DNA of 64,000 nt from an uncultured Prevotella sp. (GTDB lineage: Bacteria > Bacteroidota > Bacteroidia > Bacteroidales > Bacteroidaceae): NCBI GenBank assembly GCA_900322035.1, contig ONYL01000004.1, positions 17,258 through 81,257 on the forward strand, in the 5' to 3' direction. The position numbers and the translations under genes are program-made. Under the pieces are notes generated by a model, which was not told where the DNA came from, did not search any database, and worked only from the letters and a program-made list of their open reading frames with translations. This document shows positions 43,434 to 51,930 of this stretch, piece after piece (positions within the stretch are counted from its first letter, which is position 1; every line of letters starts with the position of its first letter).

Positions 43434-43461
43434 AAAAAGGCTGAGCAATAAGCCCAGCCTT
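43434..43461 (-). terminator. Terminator of the truncated minus-strand gene
   Basis: A 7-bp stem AAGGCTG/CAGCCTT (43437-43461) followed on the minus strand by TTTTT-like sequence, 55 nt after the stop codon at 43517. Confidence 0.65.
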
Positions 43462-43516
43462 GATCATTCCACACAAGGTGCTACCCGCTCCATCCTCCTG
43501 GGCAGCAAACGTGATG

Positions 43517-43717
43517 CTATTTCACCAAACGGTAATAGACCGTGAAGCTACCATCGTCGTGATAATCTACGTAAACCTCAAAATCTTTTCCCTTTGGAAT
43601 CTTTTGGGCGATTTTTGTTGCAATAGAAATGGCATCAAGCTTGGTCCTGCCCGTTCCACCATTGATCCAATCTTTTCCGGACGGAGCGGATTTGACAACC
43701 AAATAGGAAAAAGCAAC
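43517..43717 (-). pseudogene. 3' remnant of a gene cut by tandem array D
   Basis: About 66 codons ending at 43517 read like a genuine protein C-terminus, with alternating strands and balanced charge (DAISIATKIAQKIPKGKDF, then EVYVDYHDDGSFTVYYRLVK). A terminator follows at 43434-43461. Upstream, the frame enters the 22-bp array, where all reading frames are open only because of the repeat, and no proper start or promoter is seen. The most likely explanation is a gene whose 5' part was lost or replaced by the array. The family was not recognised. A short intact gene using a start within the repeats cannot be fully excluded. Confidence 0.5.
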
Positions 43718-43888
43718 TGGCGGTAGCCATCCAACAGTGTGACGATCGCCATACAACAGTGTGGCGGTAGCCATACAACTGTGTGGCGGTAGCCATACAA
43801 CTGTGTGGCGGTAGCCATACAACTGTGTGGCGGTAGCCATACAACTGTGTGGCGGTAGCCATACAACAATACGGCAGTTGCCACAGCC
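43718..43888. repeat. 22-bp tandem array D (7 units plus partial)
   Basis: Seven 22-bp units start at 43718, 43740, 43762, 43784, 43806, 43828 and 43850, with a degenerate eighth. Units 3 to 6 are identical. Each can form a 7-bp hairpin GTGTGGC-GGTA-GCCATAC with one G-T pair and a GGTA loop. The 22-bp period does not keep a codon phase. Confidence 0.85.
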
Positions 43889-43965
43889 CTAATAATTCTT
43901 TGCGACACTACACCTAAACACAACGAATTATTCATGATGGTATGGGCTTTTTCCTAACTATTTTG

Positions 43966-43973
43966 TATTTTTG
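43966..43973 (+). promoter_or_regulatory. -7 box before CBM9-like gene
   Basis: TATTTTTG, 32 nt before the start codon. Confidence 0.55.
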
Positions 43974-44005
43974 CAGTATCAAATCCATATAGACAGAAGA
44001 ACGAT

Positions 44006-45058
44006 ATGAAAAAAAAGTGGTTTATGTTTCTCCTTGCCCTTGCCTCAACTGGGGTGGCTGAGGCAGGGACACCCCTCGTGGAGCAGTACGGGCGAATGCT
44101 TACTCCGCCGCCCACCTACGTCTGTCTGAAAGCCAAGACGCCCCTCACGATCGACGGGTTGCTCAACGAGGAAGAATGGCAGCGCGCACCCTATACGGCC
44201 GCCTTTGTCGACATCAGTGGGGAGGATTTCCCACGCCCCAAATACCGCACACGGGCCAAAATGCTTTGGGACAACGACTTTCTCTACATAGGGGCCGAAC
44301 TGGAAGAACCCAATATCAAGGCACTGCTCAAGCAGCGCGACACCATCATCTATAAGGACAACGACTTCGAGGTGTTCATCGATCCCGACGGTGACGGAAA
44401 GGCATATTTCGAGATAGAGCTCAACGCTCTCAACACGGTCTTCGACCTTATGCTCGACCGCCCCTATCGCGTGGACGGCAACTTCTTCATGCAGTGGGAC
44501 TGTCCTGGACTCCAGACGGCGGTACACTGTGACGGCACACTCAATGATTCCACCGACACCGACCGCGGATGGACGGTGGAGATGGCCATCCCCCGGAAGG
44601 CCATCGCCACCAGCTTCGACAACCCGCTCCAAGAAGGACGGTGGCTGAGACTCGACTTCTCGCGCGTGGAATGGCTCAAGAAGGGAGGCCCGGAGGAAAA
44701 CTGGGTGTGGGGTCCCACCGGAAAGGTGGACATGCACATGCCCGAGCGTTGGGCCTACGTGATGTTGGCTGGACACGAAGGAGCCGAGTTCAGTTATCCC
44801 TACGATCAGAAAGTCTACCAGTTGATGTGGTCCTTATACTATGCCCAGGACGACTACCGCCGACAGCACGGGCACTTTGCCACATCGCTCGTAGCTCTCC
44901 TTGGTGTCCACGCTAAAGACAGTCTACGGCTACCCAAGGGCGCGGAGATTCGTCTCGATGCCGCCCGCACTGTTTACCGCATCACCATCAAGGCCGACGG
45001 ACGGGAATATTCCCTCGACAGCAACGGAGAATGGAAGATAATGCATAATACATTATAA
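44006..45058 (+). CDS. Exported CBM9-like protein
   Basis: A 350-residue protein with a Sec signal peptide (about 1-20). Residues about 40-260 match the carbohydrate-binding module family 9-like fold seen in many Bacteroidetes proteins: PLTIDGLLNEEEWQRAPYT, then FLYIGAELEEPNI, then DNDFEVFIDPDGDGKAYFEI. A C-terminal extension (about 265-350) has no recognised catalytic residues. It probably binds or holds a carbohydrate in the periplasm or at the outer membrane. It is the first of a plus-strand group with the DUF4838 protein 30 nt downstream, which suggests a shared polysaccharide-related task. Confidence 0.8.
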   Translation: MKKKWFMFLLALASTGVAEAGTPLVEQYGRMLTPPPTYVCLKAKTPLTIDGLLNEEEWQRAPYTAAFVDISGEDFPRPKYRTRAKMLWDNDFLYIGAELEEPNIKALLKQRDTIIYKDNDFEVFIDPDGDGKAYFEIELNALNTVFDLMLDRPYRVDGNFFMQWDCPGLQTAVHCDGTLNDSTDTDRGWTVEMAIPRKAIATSFDNPLQEGRWLRLDFSRVEWLKKGGPEENWVWGPTGKVDMHMPERWAYVMLAGHEGAEFSYPYDQKVYQLMWSLYYAQDDYRRQHGHFATSLVALLGVHAKDSLRLPKGAEIRLDAARTVYRITIKADGREYSLDSNGEWKIMHNTL

Positions 45059-45088
45059 TATAGTAGAACAAGAAAAACAAGTAATAGA

Positions 45089-47299
45089 ATGAACACTTCA
45101 CAATTGTTGCTCAGAGCTTTTTTATTATGCACTATGCATGGTGCATTATGCATTAATAATACTGCCCAGGCACAGGTAACACTGGTGAAGGATGGCCGTC
45201 CGAAAGCCTGTATCGTCATTGAGCAACCTACGGCAGCCGACACGGCAGCCGCCAGGATGCTCAACAAGTTTGTGGAACGCATATCGGGCACCACTCTGCC
45301 TCTGGCCCCCGGTCCCCGAAAGGGAATGGCCGCTGTGATGTTGGGACGCTCTGCTGCCACGGTGGGTGAAGACGGCTATGAGATCACCTGCCGCCCGGGC
45401 GAGCTCTCTGTTTCCACCGGTGGAGGCAAGGGCACGCTCTATGGTGTCTGTACACTGCTTGAACGCTATATGTGTGTAGACTACTGGGCAAAGGATGCCT
45501 ATACGTTGATGCCTAACCGCACGATAACCTTGCCGCAATTCTCGCTCGCCGACTCGCCGGCATTCCGATTCCGCCAGACTTTCAGCTATAGCAACGACGA
45601 CCCCGACTATGAGGCTTGGTTCAGACTGGAGCATCAGGATCAGATTTTCGCCGGTGACCTGTGGGTACACACCTTCAACAGAATTCTGCCCGCCTCGGTC
45701 TATGGCAAGAGCCATCCGGAATACTATTCCTTCATCAACGGACAACGACGACCTGGTGACCACTCACAGTGGTGCCTCTCCAACCCTGAGCTGTTCGAAC
45801 TCGTCTGCCATAAGGTGGACTCCATCTTCAAGGCGCATCCTGGCATGAAGATGATCAGCATCAGCCAGAACGACGGCAACAACACCTATTGCCAGTGTTC
45901 CGAATGCAAGAAGGTGGACGAATATGAAGGCTCTCCATCGGGCAGCCTCATTAGGTTTCTCAACAAACTTGCGGCACGATTCCCCGACAAGGAGTTCTCT
46001 ACCCTCGCCTACCTCTACAGCATGCATCCGCCAAAGCATGTGAAACCACTGAAGAACGTGAACATTATGCTTTGCGACATTGACTGCAAGCGTGAGGTTC
46101 CTCTCACCGACAATGCATCGGGGCGCGACTTCGTGAAAGCCCTTGAAGGATGGGCACGCATCTCCGACAACATCTTTATCTGGGACTATGGCATCAACTT
46201 CGACAATATGGTGGCGCCCTTCCCCAATTTCCACATTCTGCAAAAGAATCTTGCCCTATTCAAGAAAAACCATGCCACGATGGTCTTCGAACAGGTCAAC
46301 GGACAGCGTGGCACCGACTTTGCCGAAATGCGGGCCTATATGTTAGCCAAGCTGATGTGGAACCCCGACCAGGATGCCGATTTACTCATGCGCGAGTTCC
46401 TTTATGGTTATTATGGCGCGGCAGCCCCTTATCTGTATAAATACCAGAACTTGCTGCAAGGAGCTTTGCTGGCATCCGGCACGCCTCTTTGGATCTACGA
46501 CTCACCCGTGTCGCACAAAAACGGGATGCTCAACCATAAGCTCATGCGCACCTATGCCGAACTCTTCGACAAAGCTGAGGCTGCCGTAGGCGACGACTCT
46601 ACCCTCTTGGGCAGAGTGCAGATGGCCCGTCTCCCCATTCAGTACAGTGAACTCGAAATAGCCCGCACCGAGAATGGTAACGACCGAGAGGCCATGGCCC
46701 GCAAGGTGGAAGACTTCAGAATGAAAGCCGCCCGCTATGGCGTGACGCAGCTCAATGAGCGCAACAACACGGTGGAAGACTATTGTCGCCTCTACACCAC
46801 ACGCTTTCTGCCCCATGCCAACACCAACAAGGCGGCAGGGGCCAAGGTGATCTGGATCAGCAAACCCGAGCCCCGCTATCAGCCCATCGCCGAAAAGGCC
46901 CTTACCGACGGTCTCTATGGAGGTGCCTCCTATGTGGAGAGCTGGGTGGGATGGGAAGGACGCGATGCCGACTTCATCCTCGACATGGGCAGCTTGAAAA
47001 CGTTCAGCAGCGTATCTGCTGACTTCCTGCTCCAGAGCGGAGCCTGGGTACTTCTGCCCAAGAGTGTGGCCTACTCCTATTCTTCCGACAACAAGACCTA
47101 TCATTCACTTGGCTCCTACAATTGTGAGGAGGACCGAAGCGGTCAGATCAAATTTGTGCCCGCTGAGGTGAAGAGTGAGCAGCCCGTCGAAGCCCGGTAT
47201 ATCCGTGTTCAGGTGAAAACTATCGGACTCTGTCCTGCATGGCACTACGGCGTGGGCTTCCCTGCCTGGTTCTTCATCGACGAGGTAGAAGCGAAATAA
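45089..47299 (+). CDS. Exported DUF4838 protein with alpha-glucuronidase-like N-terminus
   Basis: A 736-residue exported protein. A signal peptide ends near residue 30 (AQAQ). Residues about 30-130 form the small glycosidase-associated domain found in GH20 and GH67/GH115 enzymes. Residues about 150-430 are the DUF4838 region (GDLWVHTFNRILPASVYGK, then SISQNDGNNTYCQCSECKK). The C-terminal part (about 580-736) resembles an F5/8 discoidin sugar-binding domain. It is predicted to act on a carbohydrate, but no enzyme activity is established for DUF4838. The signal peptide region is encoded by an AT-rich ATGCAT-type repeat, see findings. Confidence 0.8.
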   Translation: MNTSQLLLRAFLLCTMHGALCINNTAQAQVTLVKDGRPKACIVIEQPTAADTAAARMLNKFVERISGTTLPLAPGPRKGMAAVMLGRSAATVGEDGYEITCRPGELSVSTGGGKGTLYGVCTLLERYMCVDYWAKDAYTLMPNRTITLPQFSLADSPAFRFRQTFSYSNDDPDYEAWFRLEHQDQIFAGDLWVHTFNRILPASVYGKSHPEYYSFINGQRRPGDHSQWCLSNPELFELVCHKVDSIFKAHPGMKMISISQNDGNNTYCQCSECKKVDEYEGSPSGSLIRFLNKLAARFPDKEFSTLAYLYSMHPPKHVKPLKNVNIMLCDIDCKREVPLTDNASGRDFVKALEGWARISDNIFIWDYGINFDNMVAPFPNFHILQKNLALFKKNHATMVFEQVNGQRGTDFAEMRAYMLAKLMWNPDQDADLLMREFLYGYYGAAAPYLYKYQNLLQGALLASGTPLWIYDSPVSHKNGMLNHKLMRTYAELFDKAEAAVGDDSTLLGRVQMARLPIQYSELEIARTENGNDREAMARKVEDFRMKAARYGVTQLNERNNTVEDYCRLYTTRFLPHANTNKAAGAKVIWISKPEPRYQPIAEKALTDGLYGGASYVESWVGWEGRDADFILDMGSLKTFSSVSADFLLQSGAWVLLPKSVAYSYSSDNKTYHSLGSYNCEEDRSGQIKFVPAEVKSEQPVEARYIRVQVKTIGLCPAWHYGVGFPAWFFIDEVEAK

Positions 47300-47375
47300 T
47301 GCATATGCACAATGTTTAATTGTCATGAGAAGCAGTGATTATTCATTATGCATTGTGAATTGTGAATTGCGAATT

Positions 47376-48392
47376 ATGAATTATGAGTTATTGTGCGTTG
47401 CACTCTATGCTTTTAGCATTGAGAATGCAACAGCACAAACGGATACTGCGAAAGAGCCGGTCGTAAACGGAAGTGTCATGGTGGAAGTAAACTATGGTCA
47501 CCATACCCACCGACATCATCCCGTAGTTTGGGACTTCCCACATATCTTGGCAGAAGGCACGGCAAGGCTTGGAAGAGGATGGAGCCTTGAAGCCAATGTT
47601 GAATATGAGCGGTTCAGAGAGAATGGTGCCTGGGACAACAATGCACGCAACGACTACCATACCAATCTGCTTGCCCTCACACGACAAACCAGTTTAGGGC
47701 ATGACCGTTCGATGCGCCTCGGGCTGGGTATTGTGCCAGTGCCCCTGGGCATCACCAACAGTGGTGGTCCTGCGCTTACCATCTACGATCCCATCAGCGA
47801 ATCGGAAATCATGCCCATGACCTGGCACGACGGTGGTATCACCGCCGAAGTCCAGGCAGGATATTGGAAGCTCACCACAGGACTCTATATCTATGGTCGG
47901 GCACCACTCAGCGACAGCCGGGTGGCTGGTGGTGCCGCACGCCTCGACTTTCGTTTGCCCCAGGGACTCAATGTGGGCGCCAGCTGCTATTATGGCAATA
48001 CCTATGCAGGGCAGCTCGCGACAGACATCGGCGCACCCGAAGGTAAAAGACACGAATTCTATAGTGTCTTCGACTTCTTCTATGCCGTGCATGGACTCAC
48101 CATAGATGGGTCAGCGGTCTACTCCCAAGCCCAAAACAAAAACACCTATGGCGTAGAGGCAGGACTGGACGTGCTCCAGAACGTCACAGCCAATATGCAG
48201 CTCTCGCCCTATGCGCGCTACGATGGTATCTTCGACCACAGAGAGCAGACCATCCACCGCTATACTCTCGGCATAGACTTCGTCCCCATTGATGGACTGA
48301 CAATGAAGACAGAACTCGCCTGGCACCACGAGAGCAGACTTCCCACGTCCTGCCAAATGCGTTTTGGCATAGGATATGCTGTAGCTTTTTAA
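47376..48392 (+). CDS. Putative outer-membrane beta-barrel protein (porin-like)
   Basis: A 338-residue protein (355 if the earlier ATG at 47325 is used) with a signal peptide ending ATAQ. The mature part shows regular alternating strands with aromatic girdles and periplasmic turns (SLEANVEYERF, then MRLGLGIVPVPLGI, then NMQLSPYARYDGIF) and ends in a Phe (GYAVAF), as expected for a BamA client. No further function is visible. The 17 codons before the chosen start come from AT-rich repeats and are unlikely to be native protein. It lies 76 nt after the DUF4838 gene. Confidence 0.65.
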   Translation: MNYELLCVALYAFSIENATAQTDTAKEPVVNGSVMVEVNYGHHTHRHHPVVWDFPHILAEGTARLGRGWSLEANVEYERFRENGAWDNNARNDYHTNLLALTRQTSLGHDRSMRLGLGIVPVPLGITNSGGPALTIYDPISESEIMPMTWHDGGITAEVQAGYWKLTTGLYIYGRAPLSDSRVAGGAARLDFRLPQGLNVGASCYYGNTYAGQLATDIGAPEGKRHEFYSVFDFFYAVHGLTIDGSAVYSQAQNKNTYGVEAGLDVLQNVTANMQLSPYARYDGIFDHREQTIHRYTLGIDFVPIDGLTMKTELAWHHESRLPTSCQMRFGIGYAVAF

Positions 48393-48422
48393 TGTGAACT
48401 GAGATAAATATTCAGAATAACT

Positions 48423-49349
48423 ATGGAACAGAAAAGAGACAAGGCCATCTATCGTGTGACCATTTGGGGTAGCCTGATTAATGTGGGGCTGCTCGTCTTT
48501 AAGTTCGCCGCCGGCATCTTAGGCCATTCTGCCGCTATGATTGCTGATGCCGTGCATTCACTCTCCGATTTCGTAACCGATGCCATTGTACTCATCTTCG
48601 TCAAGCTCAGTAACAAGCCCGTCGATGAGGATCACGACTATGGCCACGGCAAATACGAGACTCTTGCCTCGGTCATCATCAGCGTGGCACTTTTGGGCGT
48701 GGGCATGGGCATCCTGGCCAACGGAATCGTAAAAATCTGGCAGACTATCGATGGAAACCCGCCCGCCCAGCCAGGAACCATTGCGCTCGTTGCCGCCCTG
48801 CTGAGCATCGCCCTCAAGGAGTGGGCTTACCGCTTCACCATCAAGGTAGGCAGGCAGACACAGTCGTCGGCTGTCATCACCAATGCCTGGCACCACCGCA
48901 GCGATGCCCTCTCATCGATAGGCACAGCCGTCGGCATCGGAGGTGCCATTCTCTTGGGAAGCCAGTGGACCGTACTTGACCCCATAGCGGCTGTCGTCGT
49001 GAGCCTGTTCATCATCAAAGCCGCACTCTCCATCATGAAGCAGGCTGTGGACGAGCTCATGGAAAAAAGCCTTCCCGCAGACGTAGAGGCCGAAATTTGC
49101 AGCATCGCCGAGAGCGAGCCCTGCGTGAGTGAGGTGCACAACCTGCGTACGCGACGCATCGGAAGTAACATCGCTATCGAGATGCACGTGCGCATGCCCG
49201 GTGACCTCTCGCTCATCGAATCCCATAACCATGCCACCAATATCGAAAGAGCCCTCAAAAAGCGATTCGGCGAACAAACCCACGTGGCCCTACATGTAGA
49301 GCCCACCAAAATAAACGGAAAATACGAGCTGCCGAAGAATAATTCTTGA
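48423..49349 (+). CDS. Cation diffusion facilitator (Zn/Fe/Co exporter)
   Basis: A 308-residue inner-membrane metal/proton antiporter with six membrane helices. The metal-binding HSLSDFVTD motif of helix 2 (about residues 42-50) and HHRSDALSS of helix 5 (about 158-166) both show the H-x3-D pattern. The DHDYGHGKYE loop near 69-78 is typical. The C-terminal cytoplasmic domain (about 205-295) includes EVHNLRTRRIGSNIAIEMHV. The exact metal cannot be deduced. It starts 30 nt after the barrel gene and may be co-transcribed. Confidence 0.92.
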   Translation: MEQKRDKAIYRVTIWGSLINVGLLVFKFAAGILGHSAAMIADAVHSLSDFVTDAIVLIFVKLSNKPVDEDHDYGHGKYETLASVIISVALLGVGMGILANGIVKIWQTIDGNPPAQPGTIALVAALLSIALKEWAYRFTIKVGRQTQSSAVITNAWHHRSDALSSIGTAVGIGGAILLGSQWTVLDPIAAVVVSLFIIKAALSIMKQAVDELMEKSLPADVEAEICSIAESEPCVSEVHNLRTRRIGSNIAIEMHVRMPGDLSLIESHNHATNIERALKKRFGEQTHVALHVEPTKINGKYELPKNNS

Positions 49350-49378
49350 GAAAAACACCAACTTTTCAAACTTTTTCG

Positions 49379-49386
49379 TAACTTTG
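49379..49386 (+). promoter_or_regulatory. -7 box before aldose epimerase gene
   Basis: TAACTTTG, 34 nt before the start codon. Confidence 0.6.
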
Positions 49387-49420
49387 CAAATGACCTATCA
49401 GTCATTCAACCAACAAACAA

Positions 49421-50287
49421 ATGGAAACAATAAAGAACGAAAAACTGAGCGTGGAAGTATCGGAACACGGTGCCGAAATGCAAAGCATCAAAGATGCCAA
49501 AGGAGAGGAATACCTTTGGTGGGGAGATGCCAAATATTGGACGGGGCGCTCGCCGGTGCTCTTTCCTATAGTAGGGCGCGTCTTCGGCGACCAATACCGC
49601 TATCACGGTCATACCTATCAGATGAAGCAGCACGGTCTGGCCCGCGGGCTTGACTTCAAACTCATAGCCAAGGGCGAGCAGCAGCTCACCTTTGCCCTCC
49701 ACGACACCGAGGAAACACTCAGGCAGTATCCCTTCCACTTCAACTTAGGCATCACCTACAAGCTTCAAGACAACAAGATCCACGTCATCTGGCATGTGGA
49801 GAACACCGACAAGAAATACCTCTATTTCCAGATCGGTGGCCATCCCGCCTTCCTCGTCCCTGGATGGAAAGAGGGACGCCCCCTCAAGGCACGCCTGCGC
49901 TTCGACAACGGTGATCCCAAAACCCTGAAGCTCGGCCCCAACCACTTTCTCCAGCCCGGACACTACGACATCCAACATGAGGCCAACGTCATGCCCATCG
50001 ACGAGCACACCTTCGACGTTGACACCTATATCTTCGACAACAGTCAGATACGCCGAATCGAGCTCCTCGACCTCACCGGACAGCCCCACGTGACCGTGGA
50101 GACCAAGGCCCCGCTGCTTGGCATTTGGAGCCCGCCCGGACAGAATGCACCCTTCGTTTGTATCGAACCCTGGTATGGCGTGGCCGACTGGGAAGAATAC
50201 GACGGACCTTTCGAGGAACGGCATGCCATGAACCGTCTCATGCCGGGAGCCAGCTTCATGAGCGAATACGTAATCACTATCGGATAA
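49421..50287 (+). CDS. Aldose 1-epimerase family protein (LacX-like)
   Basis: A 288-residue cytosolic beta-supersandwich protein that interconverts alpha and beta anomers of aldoses or acts on sugar phosphates. The catalytic region is visible: MKQHGLARG (first His, about residues 67-75), GGHPAFLVPG (second His, about 138-147), and the C-terminal CIEPWYGVADW with the acid Glu (about 247-257). It follows the LacX-type rather than the GalM-type pattern. It is monocistronic or the first gene before frr, which begins 32 nt later. Confidence 0.88.
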   Translation: METIKNEKLSVEVSEHGAEMQSIKDAKGEEYLWWGDAKYWTGRSPVLFPIVGRVFGDQYRYHGHTYQMKQHGLARGLDFKLIAKGEQQLTFALHDTEETLRQYPFHFNLGITYKLQDNKIHVIWHVENTDKKYLYFQIGGHPAFLVPGWKEGRPLKARLRFDNGDPKTLKLGPNHFLQPGHYDIQHEANVMPIDEHTFDVDTYIFDNSQIRRIELLDLTGQPHVTVETKAPLLGIWSPPGQNAPFVCIEPWYGVADWEEYDGPFEERHAMNRLMPGASFMSEYVITIG

Positions 50288-50319
50288 CTCAATAAAACAC
50301 TGAAAAAGATAAATTCAAT

Positions 50320-50880
50320 ATGTTAGACGTTAAAAAAACTTTGAAAGCAGCGGAAGACCGCATGAATTCGGCTGCCAATTACTTACAGGACGAGCTTGCT
50401 CGCATTCGTGCCGGACGCGCCAATGTAGCCATCCTCGACGGAGTGAGGGTGATGTCCTATGGTAGTATGGTACCCTTGAACCAAGTGGCCAACATCACCG
50501 TACCCGACGCCCGCACGATCGCCATCCGTCCCTGGGACCGCAAGCAGATCAAGGATATCGAAAAAGGCATTATGGACAGCGATGTGGGTATCACGCCTGA
50601 GAACAATGGTGAAGTGATCCGCCTCAATCTGCCGCAGCCCACGGAGGAACGTCGTCGTGAACTCGTCAAGCAGTGCAATAAGATCGGCGAAAAGACCAAA
50701 GTGGAGGTGCGCAACGTCAGAGGTGAAGTGAAGGACAAACTCAAGAAAGCCATTAAGGATGGACTTTCTGAAGACAATGAGAAGGATGCTGAGGAGCAGC
50801 TTCAAAAACTTCACGACAAGGTGATCAAGACTATCGATGCCATTCTTGCCGAGAAACAGAAAGAAATCATGACGGTCTAA
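50320..50880 (+). CDS. frr: Ribosome recycling factor
   Basis: A 186-residue translation factor that splits post-termination ribosomes together with EF-G. The family features are clear: the N-terminal helix with LARIRAGRANVAIL (about residues 26-39), VPLNQVANITVPDARTIAIRPWD (the tip domain, split here as VPLNQVANITV and PDARTIAIRPWD), and NGEVIRLNLPQPTEERR near 93-109. The usual length is 185. The stop codon is directly followed by the rsgA start (0 nt gap), so both are co-translated. Confidence 0.97.
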   Translation: MLDVKKTLKAAEDRMNSAANYLQDELARIRAGRANVAILDGVRVMSYGSMVPLNQVANITVPDARTIAIRPWDRKQIKDIEKGIMDSDVGITPENNGEVIRLNLPQPTEERRRELVKQCNKIGEKTKVEVRNVRGEVKDKLKKAIKDGLSEDNEKDAEEQLQKLHDKVIKTIDAILAEKQKEIMTV

Positions 50881-51819
50881 ATGAAAGGACTCGTCATTAA
50901 AAACACGGGCAGTTGGTATAGCGTGAAGACCGACGAGGGAAATCTTGTGGAATGCAAGATTAAAGGCAATTTCCGTCTCAAGGGCATCCGCTCTACCAAC
51001 CCCGTAGCTGTCGGTGACCGTGTTGAAATCGTCACCAATCAGGAAGGCACTGCCTTCATTTCGGGAATTGAGGACCGCCGGAACTATATCATCCGGAAAT
51101 CACAGAACCTTTCCAAACAAAGCCATATCATTGCGGCCAATGTGGATTTGGCTTTTCTTGTCGCTACCATTGCTCACCCTCAGACATCAACTACTTTCAT
51201 CGACCGCTTCCTTGCCTCGGCTGAGGCTTACAGCGTGCCGGTAGTGATCGTGTTCAACAAGGTCGACCTACTTCAAGACGACGAGGACGCTATGCGGTAT
51301 TTAGACATGATGGTCAATCTTTATGAGACTGTTGGTTACCGCTGTGTGAGAGTGTCGGCAGTGACTGGAGAAGGGCTCGACCAGTTGCAATCCATGCTAC
51401 ACGACCAGATTACACTGCTCAGTGGCAACAGTGGAGTGGGAAAATCCACCATCATCAACCGACTGCTGCCTGGAGTAAATCTGCGCACGGCAGAAATCAG
51501 TGAGGCCCACGACACCGGTATGCACACCACCACGTTCAGCGAGATGCTCCCCCTACCCCAAGGCGGCTATCTCATCGACACACCCGGAGTGAAAGGATTT
51601 GGTTCTTTCGATATGCAGCCAGAGGAGATTGGAAGCTATTTCAAAGAGATTTTCCATTTCTCGAAAGATTGCCGTTTCTCCAACTGCACCCATACTCATG
51701 AGCCAGGATGTGCAGTCATCAAAGCGGTGGAAGATCACTATATTGCCCTGAGCCGCTATCAGAGCTACTTGGGTATGCTCAAGGACAAGGACGAGAATAA
51801 ATACAGGGAAGCGTTCTGA
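50881..51819 (+). CDS. rsgA: Ribosome small-subunit GTPase A
   Basis: A 312-residue GTPase that helps mature the 30S subunit. An OB-fold domain (about 1-80) is followed by a circularly permuted GTPase domain in which G4 (FNKVD, about 120-124) precedes G1 ([10 protein letters not shown], about 181-190) and G3 (DTPGVKGF, about 233-240). The C-terminal zinc knuckle has C-x(5)-C-x(3)-H-x(3)-C ([14 protein letters not shown], about 262-275). All key residues are intact. It is directly coupled to frr, a natural pairing of two ribosome factors. Confidence 0.96.
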   Translation: MKGLVIKNTGSWYSVKTDEGNLVECKIKGNFRLKGIRSTNPVAVGDRVEIVTNQEGTAFISGIEDRRNYIIRKSQNLSKQSHIIAANVDLAFLVATIAHPQTSTTFIDRFLASAEAYSVPVVIVFNKVDLLQDDEDAMRYLDMMVNLYETVGYRCVRVSAVTGEGLDQLQSMLHDQITLLSGNSGVGKSTIINRLLPGVNLRTAEISEAHDTGMHTTTFSEMLPLPQGGYLIDTPGVKGFGSFDMQPEEIGSYFKEIFHFSKDCRFSNCTHTHEPGCAVIKAVEDHYIALSRYQSYLGMLKDKDENKYREAF

Positions 51820-51930
51820 ACAGCAGACTCCGAGATCATGAGAGATAGAATTTTGTCCCTCTTCTGCGAGTTACCCACAGAAATAGCTTTTACAGAGGCT
51901 TATTTTTATATTAACGTCATACGCTTAAAA

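Noticed and set aside
43567-43935. Several overlapping minus-strand frames of 75-122 codons rich in GYRHTVVWLPP
   Set aside because: They run through the 22-bp array, which happens to lack stops in three frames; the protein sequence is an artefact of the repeat.
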